Under the pieces are notes generated by a model. It searched no databases. It saw nothing but the letters and a program-made list of their open reading frames with translations, and was not told the DNA's origin. Made by a program: the position numbers and the translations under genes. A stretch of 64,000 bases of DNA from Arcicella sp040387735 (lineage in GTDB: Bacteria > Bacteroidota > Bacteroidia > Cytophagales > Spirosomataceae): NCBI GenBank assembly GCA_040387735.1, contig JAZKDE010000065.1, forward strand, positions 5,310 through 69,309, in the 5' to 3' direction. Below, in pieces: positions 8,787 to 18,696 of the stretch. Position 1 is the first letter of the stretch. Each line of letters opens with the position of its first letter.

Positions 8787-9089
8787 ATGCTTCAAGCCCA
8801 AATATTCATCGACCAAGACGAGTTGCTTGGTTCTTCAACTTTACAAGAATTTATTATCCAATTCTTGATTGCTCAAAAAGTTAAGGGTTTGACCGTTTTC
8901 AAGGGAATTTCAGGTTTTGGTGCAAATCAGCACTTCAATCGACCAAACGATTTATTTAGCTTCGATGAGATACCAATTTTGATAACTTTCATCGACGATA
9001 CCGAGAAAGTTAAATCAGCCTTAACCGCTCTGAGAGCAACCGTAAAAAGCGGATTTATTATTACCAACGAAGTTGATCAGTGGAAATAA
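8787..9089 (+). CDS. DUF190 family PII-like protein
   Basis: The 100-residue protein matches the DUF190 layout: LTVFKGISGFGANQ, then IPILITFIDDTEKV and GFIITNEVDQW. DUF190 proteins are predicted to adopt a PII-like ferredoxin fold that often binds small ligands and regulates a neighbouring transporter. Its stop codon directly abuts the ATG of the RND pump gene, so the two are tightly coupled. The protein may therefore bind or tune the pump. That role is inference; the family assignment is from motif recognition. Confidence 0.8.
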   Translation: MLQAQIFIDQDELLGSSTLQEFIIQFLIAQKVKGLTVFKGISGFGANQHFNRPNDLFSFDEIPILITFIDDTEKVKSALTALRATVKSGFIITNEVDQWK

Positions 9090-12000
9090 ATGATAAAGAA
9101 TTTATTAATATTTAGTTTACGCAATAGATGGATTGTCATTGCGATTAGTACTGTACTCATGGCGATTGGGTACTGGTGTTTTACTCAACTTAAAATTGAA
9201 GCCTATCCCGATATTGCCGATACCTGCGTCATTGTGGTGGCACAGTATGAAGGTAGAGCCGCCGAAGAAGTTGAGCAACAAGTTACCGTTCCGATTGAAC
9301 GTGCTTTGCAAAATACGCCCAATGTATTAGACCGTAGAAGTCGTACTATTTTTGGTTTGGCGGTAGTCCAATTAACCTTTAAGGATGGAACTGACGATTA
9401 TTTTGCCCGTCAGCAAGTCCTTGAACGCCTTAGCGGTGCTTCTTTACCCGCTGGTGTTGCCCCAGAATTAGCTCCTTTGAGTACAGCAGTTGGTGAAATT
9501 TATCGTTATGTGGTCGAAGCTCCCGCCAATTTTAGTCAGACAGAATTGAGAGATTTGCAGGATTGGGTAATTAAACCTGCCCTTTTGCAAGTTCCTGGCA
9601 TTGCGGATGTAGTAACTTTTGGTGGTCCACTCAAGCAATTTCATATTATTACAGCTCCCGAAAAATTAAGAAAATACAACCTCACGCTGCAAGATGTTAC
9701 CGATGCTGTAAATGTGAACAACCAAAATACAGGTGGAAATATTGTGGCTCGTGGTGGACAGGGTTTTGCTGTTCGTGGATTGGGAGCAATTAAGACCGAG
9801 CGGGATATTCAAAATATTGTGCTAAAATCGGATAACGGAATGCCCGTTTTCGTTCGTGACGTGGCAACGGTTGAGATTACACCACCACCGCCAAGTGGCG
9901 TTTTAGGCTATACGGTTACGAAAGATAGTCTCGATGTAAATAGTGGTGTAGAAGGAATTATTTTGCTGAGACGTTATCAAAATCCGAGTGAAGTCTTAAA
10001 ATTATTGAAAGATAAAATGACGGATTTACAGGAAAGTGAATTGCCCGAAGGAGTTCATTTACGCCCACTGTACGACCGTAGTTTTTTGATTGACCACTCG
10101 TTAGAGACAGTCGCTCATACCTTATTTGAAGGTATTTCAATTGTTATTATTTTATTAATTTTCTTTCTGGGAAGCGTCCGAAGTGCCATTGTTGTGGCAT
10201 TAACCATTCCTTTTTCATTACTTTTTGCATTCATTTTGATGCGTTTGACGGGTATTCCCGCCAATTTACTTTCATTGGGAGCAATTGACTTTGGGATTAT
10301 CGTTGATGGAGCTTGTTTAATGGCCGAACACCTCATTCGGAAATATCGAACGGCAACTATTGAGGAAAAGAGACAAGGTATTATCACCATTACTTTGCAC
10401 GCCGCCCAAGAAGTGGGACGAGAAATATTTTTCTCCGTCACCATTATCATTTTGGCGTATATGCCCATTTTGTTGATGACCAGAGTGGAAGGTAAGCTTT
10501 TTTCACCAATGGCACTGACGTTGGCCTTCGCCGTTATTGGGTCAATGTTGGCCGCACTTACTTTTATCCCCGTTTTAATATCTTTTAGTTATAAAAAAGA
10601 CTTAGCGAATTTAGAAAAACCAATGAAAGAACATAAAAACTATGTCTTGGATTTTCTGGCTAAAATTTACGCTAAGTCTTTGGAAAAACTGCTGAAATAT
10701 TACAAAAGAACGGTAATTTTCGGTTTTAGCGTAGTCGCTATTTTTATCATGTTTGGGTTAAAATTAGGAACAGAATTTTTACCAACGTTAGATGAAGGTT
10801 CTATCTTTTTAAGGGGAAATTTTCCTGCGGGAATTACCATTCAAGAAAATGCGAGTTATGCTCCTAAAATCAGAAAAATCATTGCCCAATATCCCCAAAT
10901 AGCTTTTGTCATTACTCAAACGGGTCGCAACGATGATGGAACTGACCCTTTCCCTGCTAATAGAAATGAAATTTTAGTGGGTTTAAAAGACTATAATTTA
11001 TGGAGTAAAACTATTTCTAAAAAAGAATTAGTTGATAAAATAAAGACGGATTTACAGCAACAATTACCTTCCGTTACTTTCTCTTCGGGACAACCAATCA
11101 TTGACCAAGTTATGGAGATTGTAACGGGTAGTGCTGCTGACCTTGCGATTTCAGTTGTGGGAGAAGACCTAACAATGATGCGACAAAAAGCCGATAGCAT
11201 TGCCGTAATCGTGAAACAAACCACAGGAGCGGATAATGTAAATATTGAACAAGAAGGCCCACAAGACCAATTAGCCATCAATATAAATCGGGAATCGGCG
11301 GCACGTTTTGGCATAAATGTCGCTGATATTCAAAATATGATTGAAGCTGCCATTGGTGGAAAAACCATCTCAACATTGTACGACGGAACCAAGCGTTATG
11401 ATATTGTGGTTCGTTTTTTACCGCAATACCGTAATTCTATTGATGCTATCAAAGAAATATTGGTGCCATCAGCCAATGGGGCTTTAATTCCAATGAACCA
11501 ACTGGCTGAAATTCATTTTGTGGAAGGACAAACCAATATTTATCGGTACGGCAGTAAAAGAATGGCAACCGTTCGGACGAATATAAAAGGACGTGATCAA
11601 GGTGGATTTGTCAAAGAATTACAAGCTAAAATTGATGCTCAAATTCACGTTCCGAAAGGCTATAATATCATTTATGGCGGTCAATACGAAAACTTAGAAC
11701 GAGCAGGAAAACAATTAGCTTTTACCATTCCACTAACGATTCTTTTAGTGTTCATTTTTTTATTTATGTTGTTCAAAAACTTACCGAATACTTTAGTAAC
11801 CATGAGCTGTATATTATTTGCTTTGGGCGGAGGAATTATTGCTCTGTTAATGCGAGGATATTATTTTAACGTTTCAGCGGGGGTAGGTTTTGTTAGTATA
11901 TTTGGTATTTCAGTCATGGCGGGTGTGTTATTGGTTTCTGCCATTAATCGAGGCAAAGGACTTGGAGAAAGAGACTTGCTACAAAATGTATTGATTGCTT

Positions 12001-12230
12001 CTAAAGAACAACTACGAGCCTTACTTTCAATCTTGGTAGTTGCCATTGTTGGACTGGTTCCTGCGGCTATTTCATCGGGGATTGGCTCTGACGTGCAACG
12101 CCCATTGGCTACGGTTATTATTGGCGGCTTAACGAGTACTTTAATTTTTGCACCCATTCTTCTTCCACCGCTTTATTTGTGGTTAGAGAAAGCTAAAAAA
12201 GTACCACCGAGTAACAATGAAGTAGAATAA
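9090..12230 (+). CDS. Heavy-metal RND efflux pump (CzcA/CusA family)
   Basis: The 1046-residue inner-membrane pump has the RND architecture of twelve membrane helices and two large periplasmic loops. TM4 carries DFGIIVDGACLMAEH starting at Asp400, close to the HME-type signature DFGxxxDGAxxxxEN of Czc-like cobalt/zinc/cadmium pumps, with His replacing the final Asn. The copper/silver subfamily has a different signature, so divalent cations are the better guess. It acts with the upstream channel and adaptor as a tripartite exporter driven by proton uptake. Length is normal for the family. Confidence 0.95.
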   Translation: MIKNLLIFSLRNRWIVIAISTVLMAIGYWCFTQLKIEAYPDIADTCVIVVAQYEGRAAEEVEQQVTVPIERALQNTPNVLDRRSRTIFGLAVVQLTFKDGTDDYFARQQVLERLSGASLPAGVAPELAPLSTAVGEIYRYVVEAPANFSQTELRDLQDWVIKPALLQVPGIADVVTFGGPLKQFHIITAPEKLRKYNLTLQDVTDAVNVNNQNTGGNIVARGGQGFAVRGLGAIKTERDIQNIVLKSDNGMPVFVRDVATVEITPPPPSGVLGYTVTKDSLDVNSGVEGIILLRRYQNPSEVLKLLKDKMTDLQESELPEGVHLRPLYDRSFLIDHSLETVAHTLFEGISIVIILLIFFLGSVRSAIVVALTIPFSLLFAFILMRLTGIPANLLSLGAIDFGIIVDGACLMAEHLIRKYRTATIEEKRQGIITITLHAAQEVGREIFFSVTIIILAYMPILLMTRVEGKLFSPMALTLAFAVIGSMLAALTFIPVLISFSYKKDLANLEKPMKEHKNYVLDFLAKIYAKSLEKLLKYYKRTVIFGFSVVAIFIMFGLKLGTEFLPTLDEGSIFLRGNFPAGITIQENASYAPKIRKIIAQYPQIAFVITQTGRNDDGTDPFPANRNEILVGLKDYNLWSKTISKKELVDKIKTDLQQQLPSVTFSSGQPIIDQVMEIVTGSAADLAISVVGEDLTMMRQKADSIAVIVKQTTGADNVNIEQEGPQDQLAININRESAARFGINVADIQNMIEAAIGGKTISTLYDGTKRYDIVVRFLPQYRNSIDAIKEILVPSANGALIPMNQLAEIHFVEGQTNIYRYGSKRMATVRTNIKGRDQGGFVKELQAKIDAQIHVPKGYNIIYGGQYENLERAGKQLAFTIPLTILLVFIFLFMLFKNLPNTLVTMSCILFALGGGIIALLMRGYYFNVSAGVGFVSIFGISVMAGVLLVSAINRGKGLGERDLLQNVLIASKEQLRALLSILVVAIVGLVPAAISSGIGSDVQRPLATVIIGGLTSTLIFAPILLPPLYLWLEKAKKVPPSNNEVE

Positions 12231-12278
12231 TTTTACAGTTAGTTTTGATATTTATGACAACGTTAATTATCTAAAAAC

Positions 12279-12872
12279 ATGAAAAAACCTTTATCTATTT
12301 TATTTTTTAGCGTTGTCCTACTTACCCAATCAACGTTTGCTCAAGAAATAACGGATTCAACCAAACTCGGACTGACTTTCAAAACGGCTCCGTGGTATAT
12401 CAGAGCAATGCCCATTGCGGTATATACAGGAATAACTGGCAAGTACGCTGACCGAATTCCTCAATACCTTGAAATTGGAAAATCATTTCGAGTAATTGAC
12501 CTTGGTTTAGCCGTGGGAAGGTCATCTCTTCGTCCAGATAGCACCTTATTTACCGAAGCGAAAGTGACAATGGATGTTTGTAATTACGGAATTTTTGCGA
12601 ACGAAATGACCATTGGAGTCGGCAAACTTTTCGATAATAATGCCAGTATTATGTTTGAACTTTCATACACGATATTTGCTCAATTAGGTAAAAATTGGGG
12701 ATTAGGATTAGTCTCTGGCTATTATGATTATACTTCTGAAACGGTCGATAATTCCCGGGTATTTTACGGATTATATTTACGATTTGGCGTACAAAGAACC
12801 GATTCTGGAGGAATTTTTAATATTGGTAAAGGACACGGAAGGTCAGGAAGAGGACATGGTCATGGAAGATGA
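12279..12872 (+). CDS. Secreted protein of unknown family with Gly/His/Arg tail
   Basis: The 197-residue protein has a clear signal peptide ending in TFAQ. The mature part has alternating hydrophobic and aromatic strands (MFELSYTIFAQLGKNWGLGL, GLYLRFGVQ), suggesting a small outer-membrane beta-barrel or beta-sandwich. The last 15 residues, GKGHGRSGRGHGHGR, are rich in Gly, His and Arg and could bind metal. It ends the efflux operon, 48 bases after the pump gene and just before a terminator, so a role in metal tolerance is likely but unproven. I do not recognise the family. Confidence 0.75.
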   Translation: MKKPLSILFFSVVLLTQSTFAQEITDSTKLGLTFKTAPWYIRAMPIAVYTGITGKYADRIPQYLEIGKSFRVIDLGLAVGRSSLRPDSTLFTEAKVTMDVCNYGIFANEMTIGVGKLFDNNASIMFELSYTIFAQLGKNWGLGLVSGYYDYTSETVDNSRVFYGLYLRFGVQRTDSGGIFNIGKGHGRSGRGHGHGR

Positions 12873-12899
12873 GTAACATTCTCAGTATTTGAATGGATA

Positions 12900-12938
12900 C
12901 TTTTCCCTATTTTTCGAGACTTAAAAAATAGGGAAAAG
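12900..12938. terminator. Terminator after metal-efflux operon
   Basis: A perfect 15-bp inverted repeat (12900-12914 and 12924-12938; CTTTTCCCTATTTTT and complement) surrounds a 9-base loop. It sits between convergent genes and could serve both strands. Confidence 0.8.
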
Positions 12939-12994
12939 GTTAATTGACCCTGGGTAAACTCGCCCCTTCGAATTTATTTTAAAACGGTTTCTAA

Positions 12995-13999
12995 TTATTT
13001 CAATCCATACACATAAACGCCAAATGAATTGGGAATGGGCGTTTTTCCATCGGTTTCATAAGAAGCACCACTTATATAAATTTGGTGAGTTTTGGGATTA
13101 TGCGTGATTGTACGTTGACGACGTTCAGTCGTAAGCGTTTGTACAACCGTATATTTATCGGGAGAATCTTGATGAACTACGGTAGCTGTGCCATCACCAT
13201 TGGAAGAAATAATTAAATGTTTTTCTATGTCAAAAGTTACTCCATCAACGCCTTCACCAATGGGTAACGTACTCACGATTTCACCATTTTTAGCGTTCAT
13301 TACGACAAGGGTTTTGCTTTTTCTGCAAACTGAAAATAGACGATTATTTGCCACATCAATTGCTAAACCCGTAGGTGTTTCATTAGATTTGAGGGAATAT
13401 TTATTTTTGACGTTTAAGGTTTTGGTATCTACTTCAACGATTTCGTTGCTGTCTTCAAGATTATTAAAAATAGAACCTTTTCCGTTGACCACCGCAAATT
13501 CTGGAGCATCACCAATGACGATATTTTTGATAACTTCATCGGTTTTAGCATCAATAACCACGGCATGATTGCTTCCGTTACAATAAACAAAAACTCGACC
13601 CGAAAATTTATCGTACAAAATCGCATCGGCTTTTTTACCCGTTATTTGAATCGTCTTTAAAACTTTGAGCGTTTTATAATCAAAAACCGTAACTGTGCTA
13701 TCTGTTCCATTCGAGATATATCCTTTCGCTACGTTTTTTGCCAACGTAATGCCATGAACACCTTTCAGGCCCGTAAAACTGCTAATGGGCGTATCGGTTT
13801 TCAAATCTATGACATGTACACGGTCAAAATTTGATACAAATAATCGGTCGCCATCCATCGTTAAATAGTCCCATCTTGGCGAACCTTCCAAGCTAATTTT
13901 CTTGATAAAACTGAAATTTGGATTAATATTTTGGGCAAAATCAGTAAAAGCAATTCCCAACAATAAGGCGATAAATAAAGCTATCTTTTTGATTTTCAT
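12995..13999 (-). CDS. Secreted YVTN/YncE-type beta-propeller protein
   Basis: The 334-residue protein has a signal peptide (IALFIALLLGIAFTDFAQ) and repeated blades of the form 'VTVFDYKTLKVLKTIQI' and 'VVIDAKTDEVIKNIVIG', typical of YncE/YVTN seven-bladed propellers. It is predicted to be periplasmic or surface located. Such proteins bind ligands or cofactors but have no defined enzymatic role here. It converges on the metal operon and lies just downstream of the small EamA transporter gene on the same strand. Confidence 0.85.
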   Translation of the reverse strand: MKIKKIALFIALLLGIAFTDFAQNINPNFSFIKKISLEGSPRWDYLTMDGDRLFVSNFDRVHVIDLKTDTPISSFTGLKGVHGITLAKNVAKGYISNGTDSTVTVFDYKTLKVLKTIQITGKKADAILYDKFSGRVFVYCNGSNHAVVIDAKTDEVIKNIVIGDAPEFAVVNGKGSIFNNLEDSNEIVEVDTKTLNVKNKYSLKSNETPTGLAIDVANNRLFSVCRKSKTLVVMNAKNGEIVSTLPIGEGVDGVTFDIEKHLIISSNGDGTATVVHQDSPDKYTVVQTLTTERRQRTITHNPKTHQIYISGASYETDGKTPIPNSFGVYVYGLK

Positions 14000-14049
14000 T
14001 TGTTTATATTTAAAGATTTAAGAAAATGATGCTTGAGAAATTTAGGTAA

Positions 14050-14463
14050 TTAAAAAATTAACACTACCGTTCCCGCAATGATTAGTAAAGCTCCCATTAC
14101 AGTTTTAATCGTTAACTCTTCTCCCAAAAATAACACGGATAAAATAATGGTTAAAGCGACACTTAACTTATCTACGGGAGCAACCTGCGAGACTTTACCT
14201 ATTTGCAGAGCCTTAAAATAAAATATCCACGACAAACCAGTCGCCACACCCGAAATAATTAAGAATATTAGATTTTGTTTCGATAAAGAAGCAATCCCTT
14301 TTTCTTCGCCCTTTGCCAAAACAATTCCCCAAGCCACAATCAAAATAATAATCGTGCGAATGGCCGTTGCCAAATTTGAATTAACGCCAGTGATGCCAAT
14401 TTTAGCAAAAATAGCCGTTAAGGATGCAAACAAAGCTGACAATAAAGCGTAAATCCACCACAT
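14050..14463 (-). CDS. Small EamA/DMT-family transporter (half-size)
   Basis: The 137-residue protein has about five membrane helices and matches one EamA repeat: WWIYALLSALFASLTAIFAK at the start and AGTVVLIF at the end. Full EamA transporters have two repeats in ~290 residues; this half-size form probably dimerises. It is an inner-membrane drug/metabolite exporter or importer of unknown substrate. It may be co-transcribed with the propeller gene 50 bases downstream. Confidence 0.88.
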   Translation of the reverse strand: MWWIYALLSALFASLTAIFAKIGITGVNSNLATAIRTIIILIVAWGIVLAKGEEKGIASLSKQNLIFLIISGVATGLSWIFYFKALQIGKVSQVAPVDKLSVALTIILSVLFLGEELTIKTVMGALLIIAGTVVLIF

Positions 14464-14786
14464 AATTTATTAAGTTTTAACTATTTCTTCTTCAAATAAA
14501 TTAACCATATTAAACTCGGAAACACTAAAGGTTAGATCGACAATTTCACTAATTACCGCAATTGTCGTGGGTTATTACATTTGAGCTGATATTGATTTGA
14601 CCACAAAATGGAAAAATTAGCTTTGACTACAATCCTTACCATTATTTTCTTACAATGTTAGCATCCAATCTTGTAGAAATTTAGAATTAGTTACCTATTG
14701 ATTCACATTAATTAAAGCCCAAAAACAAAAAATCCCTCAGAAATAGATCTGAGGGATTTTTTGTTCTGTGAAAACAATACTAAATA
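14464..14786. other. Intergenic region with inverted repeat and terminator
   Basis: It holds the polygalacturonase terminator at 14727-14762 and, ~75 bases upstream of the EamA start, an 8-bp perfect inverted repeat CGACAATT/AATTGTCG (14538-14545 and 14560-14567) that could be an operator. No further gene is seen. Confidence 0.45.
14727..14762 (-). terminator. Rho-independent terminator after polygalacturonase gene
   Basis: A perfect 15-bp inverted repeat (14727-14741 and 14748-14762) with a 6-base loop and A/T tracts on both sides. The core is CCCTCAGA/TCTGAGGG, as in three other terminators of this window. Confidence 0.88.
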
Positions 14787-16115
14787 CTATTCCACCAAAG
14801 CCTTGTTAATTTTTACTTTCTTCAAGCTAAATCCATTCACAACACTTTTGTCGATTTTTCCATTTCTGGTTTCGATGTTTAGATTATCGAAGTTAAAATT
14901 TGATAATACGCTTTGCTTTGAAACGGCCACGTCAAAGAAAACATCGCAATTGAGGTCAATATTCTTTAGACTAATATGATTGCAGTATGAAACTGGGGCA
15001 TCTTTACGTCCTTGCAAGTCAAAAAATTGCGTCCAAGGTTTTACATAAATCATACTTTTTGCTTGTCCTTTGATATTTTCTACACTAATAAATTCGTACA
15101 ATTGAGGTGTATCTGGACGCATTTTTAACCACAAAACTCTGCTCGCTTCATTGACATAACAATTTCGCATTACGATATTTTTATTGTGAATGGCTTCACT
15201 CCCACAAGTAAGAGCCGAGTGACAGAAACCAAATTCACAGTTTTCGATGATGATATTAGTGTTTTCGCCGTTGTTTGGTACTTTATCGGCGTAAGGCCCT
15301 TTTCCTCCTTTCAAGGCAATAGCATCATCATTTACCGACATATAGCAACCTTTTATCAAGACATTCGAGCAAACATCCAAGTCGATGGCATCGGTACTTG
15401 GGGCTTTCACGGGTTGGTAGGGCGAATAAATATGCACATTCAAAATTTTTACGTTCTGACATTGGTAATAATGGCTTGTCCAAAAACCCGAATTATGCAA
15501 TTTCACGTCTTGTACTTGCACATTTTTACAGCCCCAAATAAACACTAAGCGTGGACGAGAAACTTCCAAATTTGTACAATTCGGGTTTTCTTTACGTCTC
15601 GCCCAAAAGGCTTCCCAATAATGCAGTCCGTTGCCATCAATGGTACCTTTTCCCGAAATTGTAAAACCATCCACTCGGTACGCATTCACCAAAGCCGTGA
15701 AATAATCCAAACTTTGTCCTTCCATGCGTGAAGGCATTTTTGGGTAATCCGCAATATTATCAGAACCCTTCAAAACCGCCCCTTCTGATACATAAAGATG
15801 GGTTTTGGGTTTAAAAAATAAAGCTCCGCTCATAAATGTACCTCTGGGAATTATGATTACGCCTCCACCTCGTTTAGCGGCTTCATCAATCGTTTTTTGA
15901 ATTGCCTCCGTTTGCACGAGCGTACTATCATTCACCGCCCCAAACTGCGTAATGACAAATTGTTTGCCTAATTGTTTCAACTGAATTTTAGAAGTATCCG
16001 AAAACCAAGCGGGAATTTTAGTACCATCTGGAAAAGTATTTTGAGCAGATTTTTGAGCCATTATTTGCCAAGAAAAAGTTAGCAAATACGTTAAAATAAC
16101 AATGTTTTTGTTCAT
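14787..16115 (-). CDS. Glycoside hydrolase family 28 (polygalacturonase-like)
   Basis: The 442-residue secreted enzyme has a signal peptide (ILTYLLTFSWQIMAQ) and a right-handed parallel beta-helix typical of GH28. Family motifs are present: an NTD-like segment STDAIDLD, NDDAIALKGG carrying the two catalytic Asp residues, and GSEAIHNKNI. The usual Gly-His-Gly appears altered to CGSEA. The early segment GAVNDSTLVQTEAIQKTIDEA matches the pectate-lyase-superfamily N terminus. It should cleave pectic galacturonan or a related glycan outside the cell or in the periplasm, which agrees with the rhamnose pathway encoded nearby. Confidence 0.9.
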   Translation of the reverse strand: MNKNIVILTYLLTFSWQIMAQKSAQNTFPDGTKIPAWFSDTSKIQLKQLGKQFVITQFGAVNDSTLVQTEAIQKTIDEAAKRGGGVIIIPRGTFMSGALFFKPKTHLYVSEGAVLKGSDNIADYPKMPSRMEGQSLDYFTALVNAYRVDGFTISGKGTIDGNGLHYWEAFWARRKENPNCTNLEVSRPRLVFIWGCKNVQVQDVKLHNSGFWTSHYYQCQNVKILNVHIYSPYQPVKAPSTDAIDLDVCSNVLIKGCYMSVNDDAIALKGGKGPYADKVPNNGENTNIIIENCEFGFCHSALTCGSEAIHNKNIVMRNCYVNEASRVLWLKMRPDTPQLYEFISVENIKGQAKSMIYVKPWTQFFDLQGRKDAPVSYCNHISLKNIDLNCDVFFDVAVSKQSVLSNFNFDNLNIETRNGKIDKSVVNGFSLKKVKINKALVE

Positions 16116-16485
16116 TATTGAATTTGGAGATTGTGGGTTGAAGAGATTAATAAGTCCTTACGATTATTAAGCACATTATGAATATAACTTACTTAATTTT
16201 TGATGGATATTAAATGGGTTGGATTTGTTTTTTAATTGTGGTCTGGCTTATTCTTGTCTTTATTGATAACAATGGAAATATCTTTGTACACGCTCAAAAT
16301 CCCTTCAATAAACTTTTGACCATTATTTGTAATATCTATTATTTGGTACCCTATCGTATTATCTGGTAAGCTAATTTTGCAAACGTACTTTGTTAATCAT
16401 TAAAGCTACTTATTTCATTATCAATTAGTTATATTTACTTTTACAGTATGATTTTGTTACAATATTAATTTAAAAAAATAAAGCC
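16116..16485. other. Divergent intergenic region (GH28 / prolyl oligopeptidase)
   Basis: About 370 bases lie between two divergent secreted-enzyme genes. Two rightward TAnnTTTG boxes are visible, at 16279-16286 and 16372-16379. No ORF or strong hairpin was recognised. Confidence 0.4.
16279..16286 (+). promoter_or_regulatory. Putative -7 promoter box TATCTTTG
   Basis: Matches the Bacteroidota consensus TAnnTTTG, with a CTTG 22 bases upstream as a weak -33 element. It would give a ~190-base leader for the prolyl oligopeptidase gene. A second candidate, TAATTTTG at 16372-16379, is closer to the gene. Confidence 0.35.
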
Positions 16486-18660
16486 ATGAAAAAGATATTT
16501 TTACCTCTTCTAATTTTACAGTTTAGTACAAATATTTTTGCTCAATTAAAGTACCCCGCTTCTAAAAAAATAGAAGTTTCCGATACGTATTGGGGCGTTA
16601 CATACAAAGATAATTATCGTTGGCTCGAAGACATGAAAGACCCACAGGTTACATCGTGGTTTAAACAACAAGCCGACTTGACCAATGCCACCATGAATAC
16701 CATTTCGGGCAGGGATGAATTGATTGCAGAATGGCGAAAATTAGATAAATTACAACCACCGTCTTATTACCCAATCGTGAAAGAAGGCGGTCGAATTTTC
16801 TTCAAGAAAAGAATGCCCGGTGAAAAAGTAAGTAAGGTTTATTATCGTGAAAGTGTGAATGGAGCCGACCAATTGCTCTTCGACCCACTGACTTTTATGG
16901 CTGGAAAAACACTGTCCGTAGAAAACATCACTCCAAGTTATGATGGCAAAAAACTGCTAATTGGATATGCCGAAAACGGTGCTGAAATATCCACTTTGCA
17001 AGTCATGGACGTGGATACCAAGAAATTTCTACCTGATGTAATTACTGGAACAAGTGGAGTAATGGGCTGGACTTTCGACAATACTGCATTTATGTATATG
17101 TGGATAAAATCAGTGGATAATACCGACCCCAACGGTCGTTTAAATCCCAAAGCAAAACTTCATAAATTGGGGACTGAAGCAAAAGCTGATATTGATTTTT
17201 TTAGCAATGAAACTTATCCATCTTTGGGAATTGAAGCCAAATCGTACCCATATCTATTTTTATCAAAAGATTCTAAAAATTATGTATTTGGTGGCGAAGG
17301 CACCGTTCAGAATGAAATAAAAATGTTTTATGCTCCATTTAGTCAGTTCAATTCGGGGAAAATTCAATGGAAAACGCTCTGCACACCAGCCGACAAATTG
17401 GTACGTAGTCTGGATATTGCGGATGATAAAGTATTCGGAATTACTTATAAAGATGCCAAAAATTACAAACTTATTTCGACTGATTTGAAAAATCCTGATT
17501 GGGCAAATGCCAAAGTAATTGCTCCCGAAAAATCCATGACACTCGAATCTTTCACCCGTAGTAAAGACTATTTATTATTAAATTATAGCGACGGTATAAA
17601 TAATCATTTTTATAAATACAATCTAAAAACCGAAGCTACCACCGAAGTAAAATTACCATTTAGTGGTTCAGCAGCTCCCATGTGTATTGATACCAAAACC
17701 AATGAATTTTTGGTAGATATTACCTCGTGGAACAAGCCGTTCACCGAATTTTCATACAATGCTGAAACGGAACAATTTATTGCCAGTCCTTACAACAAAC
17801 CTTCTATTTTTCCAGACGAATACAAAAATTTAGTTGTGGAGGAAGTAGAAGTGAAAGGGCACGACGGCGTAATGATACCGCTATCTATTATTTATAAAAA
17901 AGGCATTAAAAAAGACGGCTCAAATGTTTGTTTGATGGATAGTTACGGAGCGTATGGCATCAGTATGGCTCCTTATTTTAGTACACGTTTAAATTCTTTG
18001 GCAGTAAAAGGAGCAGTAATTGCCATTCCGCACGTGCGTGGCGGTAGTGAAAAAGGGGAGAATTGGTACAAAGCGGGCTATAAAACCACCAAACCCAATA
18101 CTTGGAAAGATTTTATTAGTTGTGCCGAATACCTAATTGCCCAAGGTTTTACCAATGCTTCAAAATTAGGTGGTACGGGTACGAGTGCGGGAGGAATTTT
18201 GATTTCGAGGTCAATCACTGAAAGACCCGATTTATTTGCCGCTGCTATTTGTAATGTAGGTTGTGCCAACACCATGCGAGGTGAGTTTTCTTCCAATGGC
18301 CCCGTGAATATTCCTGAATTTGGCACGGTGAAAGATAGCGTAGAATGTAAAGCACTCTACGAAATGGACGGAATGCACCATGTGAAAGAAGGGGTGAAAT
18401 ACCCAGCCGTCATTTGCGTAGGAGGTTGGAACGATTCACGGGTAGTGGCTTGGCAACCCGGTAAATTTGCGGCAGCCATGCAAAACTCAACGGCATCGGG
18501 CAAACCTGTTTTGATGAAAGTAAACTACGAAAATGGACATTTTACGGAAGACAGAGAAGTAACATGGGCAAATTTTGCCGACCAATATTCCTTCGTAATG
18601 TGGCAATGCGGACATCCAGATTTCCAAATCAAAAAAGATGTTACTGCTAAGAAGAATTAG
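16486..18660 (+). CDS. Prolyl oligopeptidase family serine peptidase (S9A)
   Basis: The 724-residue protein has a signal peptide (LILQFSTNIFAQ), an N-terminal segment DNYRWLEDMKDPQVTSWFK typical of prolyl oligopeptidases, a seven-bladed propeller, and a C-terminal alpha/beta hydrolase domain. The catalytic triad is visible: Ser567 in GTSAGG, Asp650 in GWNDSRV and His685 in NGHF. The elbow GTSAGG differs from the classical GGSNGG and is nearer to oligopeptidase B, so specificity may differ. It is probably periplasmic and cleaves short peptides. Length is normal. Confidence 0.93.
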   Translation: MKKIFLPLLILQFSTNIFAQLKYPASKKIEVSDTYWGVTYKDNYRWLEDMKDPQVTSWFKQQADLTNATMNTISGRDELIAEWRKLDKLQPPSYYPIVKEGGRIFFKKRMPGEKVSKVYYRESVNGADQLLFDPLTFMAGKTLSVENITPSYDGKKLLIGYAENGAEISTLQVMDVDTKKFLPDVITGTSGVMGWTFDNTAFMYMWIKSVDNTDPNGRLNPKAKLHKLGTEAKADIDFFSNETYPSLGIEAKSYPYLFLSKDSKNYVFGGEGTVQNEIKMFYAPFSQFNSGKIQWKTLCTPADKLVRSLDIADDKVFGITYKDAKNYKLISTDLKNPDWANAKVIAPEKSMTLESFTRSKDYLLLNYSDGINNHFYKYNLKTEATTEVKLPFSGSAAPMCIDTKTNEFLVDITSWNKPFTEFSYNAETEQFIASPYNKPSIFPDEYKNLVVEEVEVKGHDGVMIPLSIIYKKGIKKDGSNVCLMDSYGAYGISMAPYFSTRLNSLAVKGAVIAIPHVRGGSEKGENWYKAGYKTTKPNTWKDFISCAEYLIAQGFTNASKLGGTGTSAGGILISRSITERPDLFAAAICNVGCANTMRGEFSSNGPVNIPEFGTVKDSVECKALYEMDGMHHVKEGVKYPAVICVGGWNDSRVVAWQPGKFAAAMQNSTASGKPVLMKVNYENGHFTEDREVTWANFADQYSFVMWQCGHPDFQIKKDVTAKKN

Positions 18661-18696
18661 GAATAATATTTTAGTTTGATTGTCAATAAATTGCAT

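Noticed and set aside
10287..10331. RND pump as a copper/silver exporter
   Set aside because: The TM4 signature matches the Czc-like group better than the Cus-like one; the metal remains undecided.
14761..14979. Plus-strand frame over the polygalacturonase end
   Set aside because: Shadow of the GH28 gene and its terminator.
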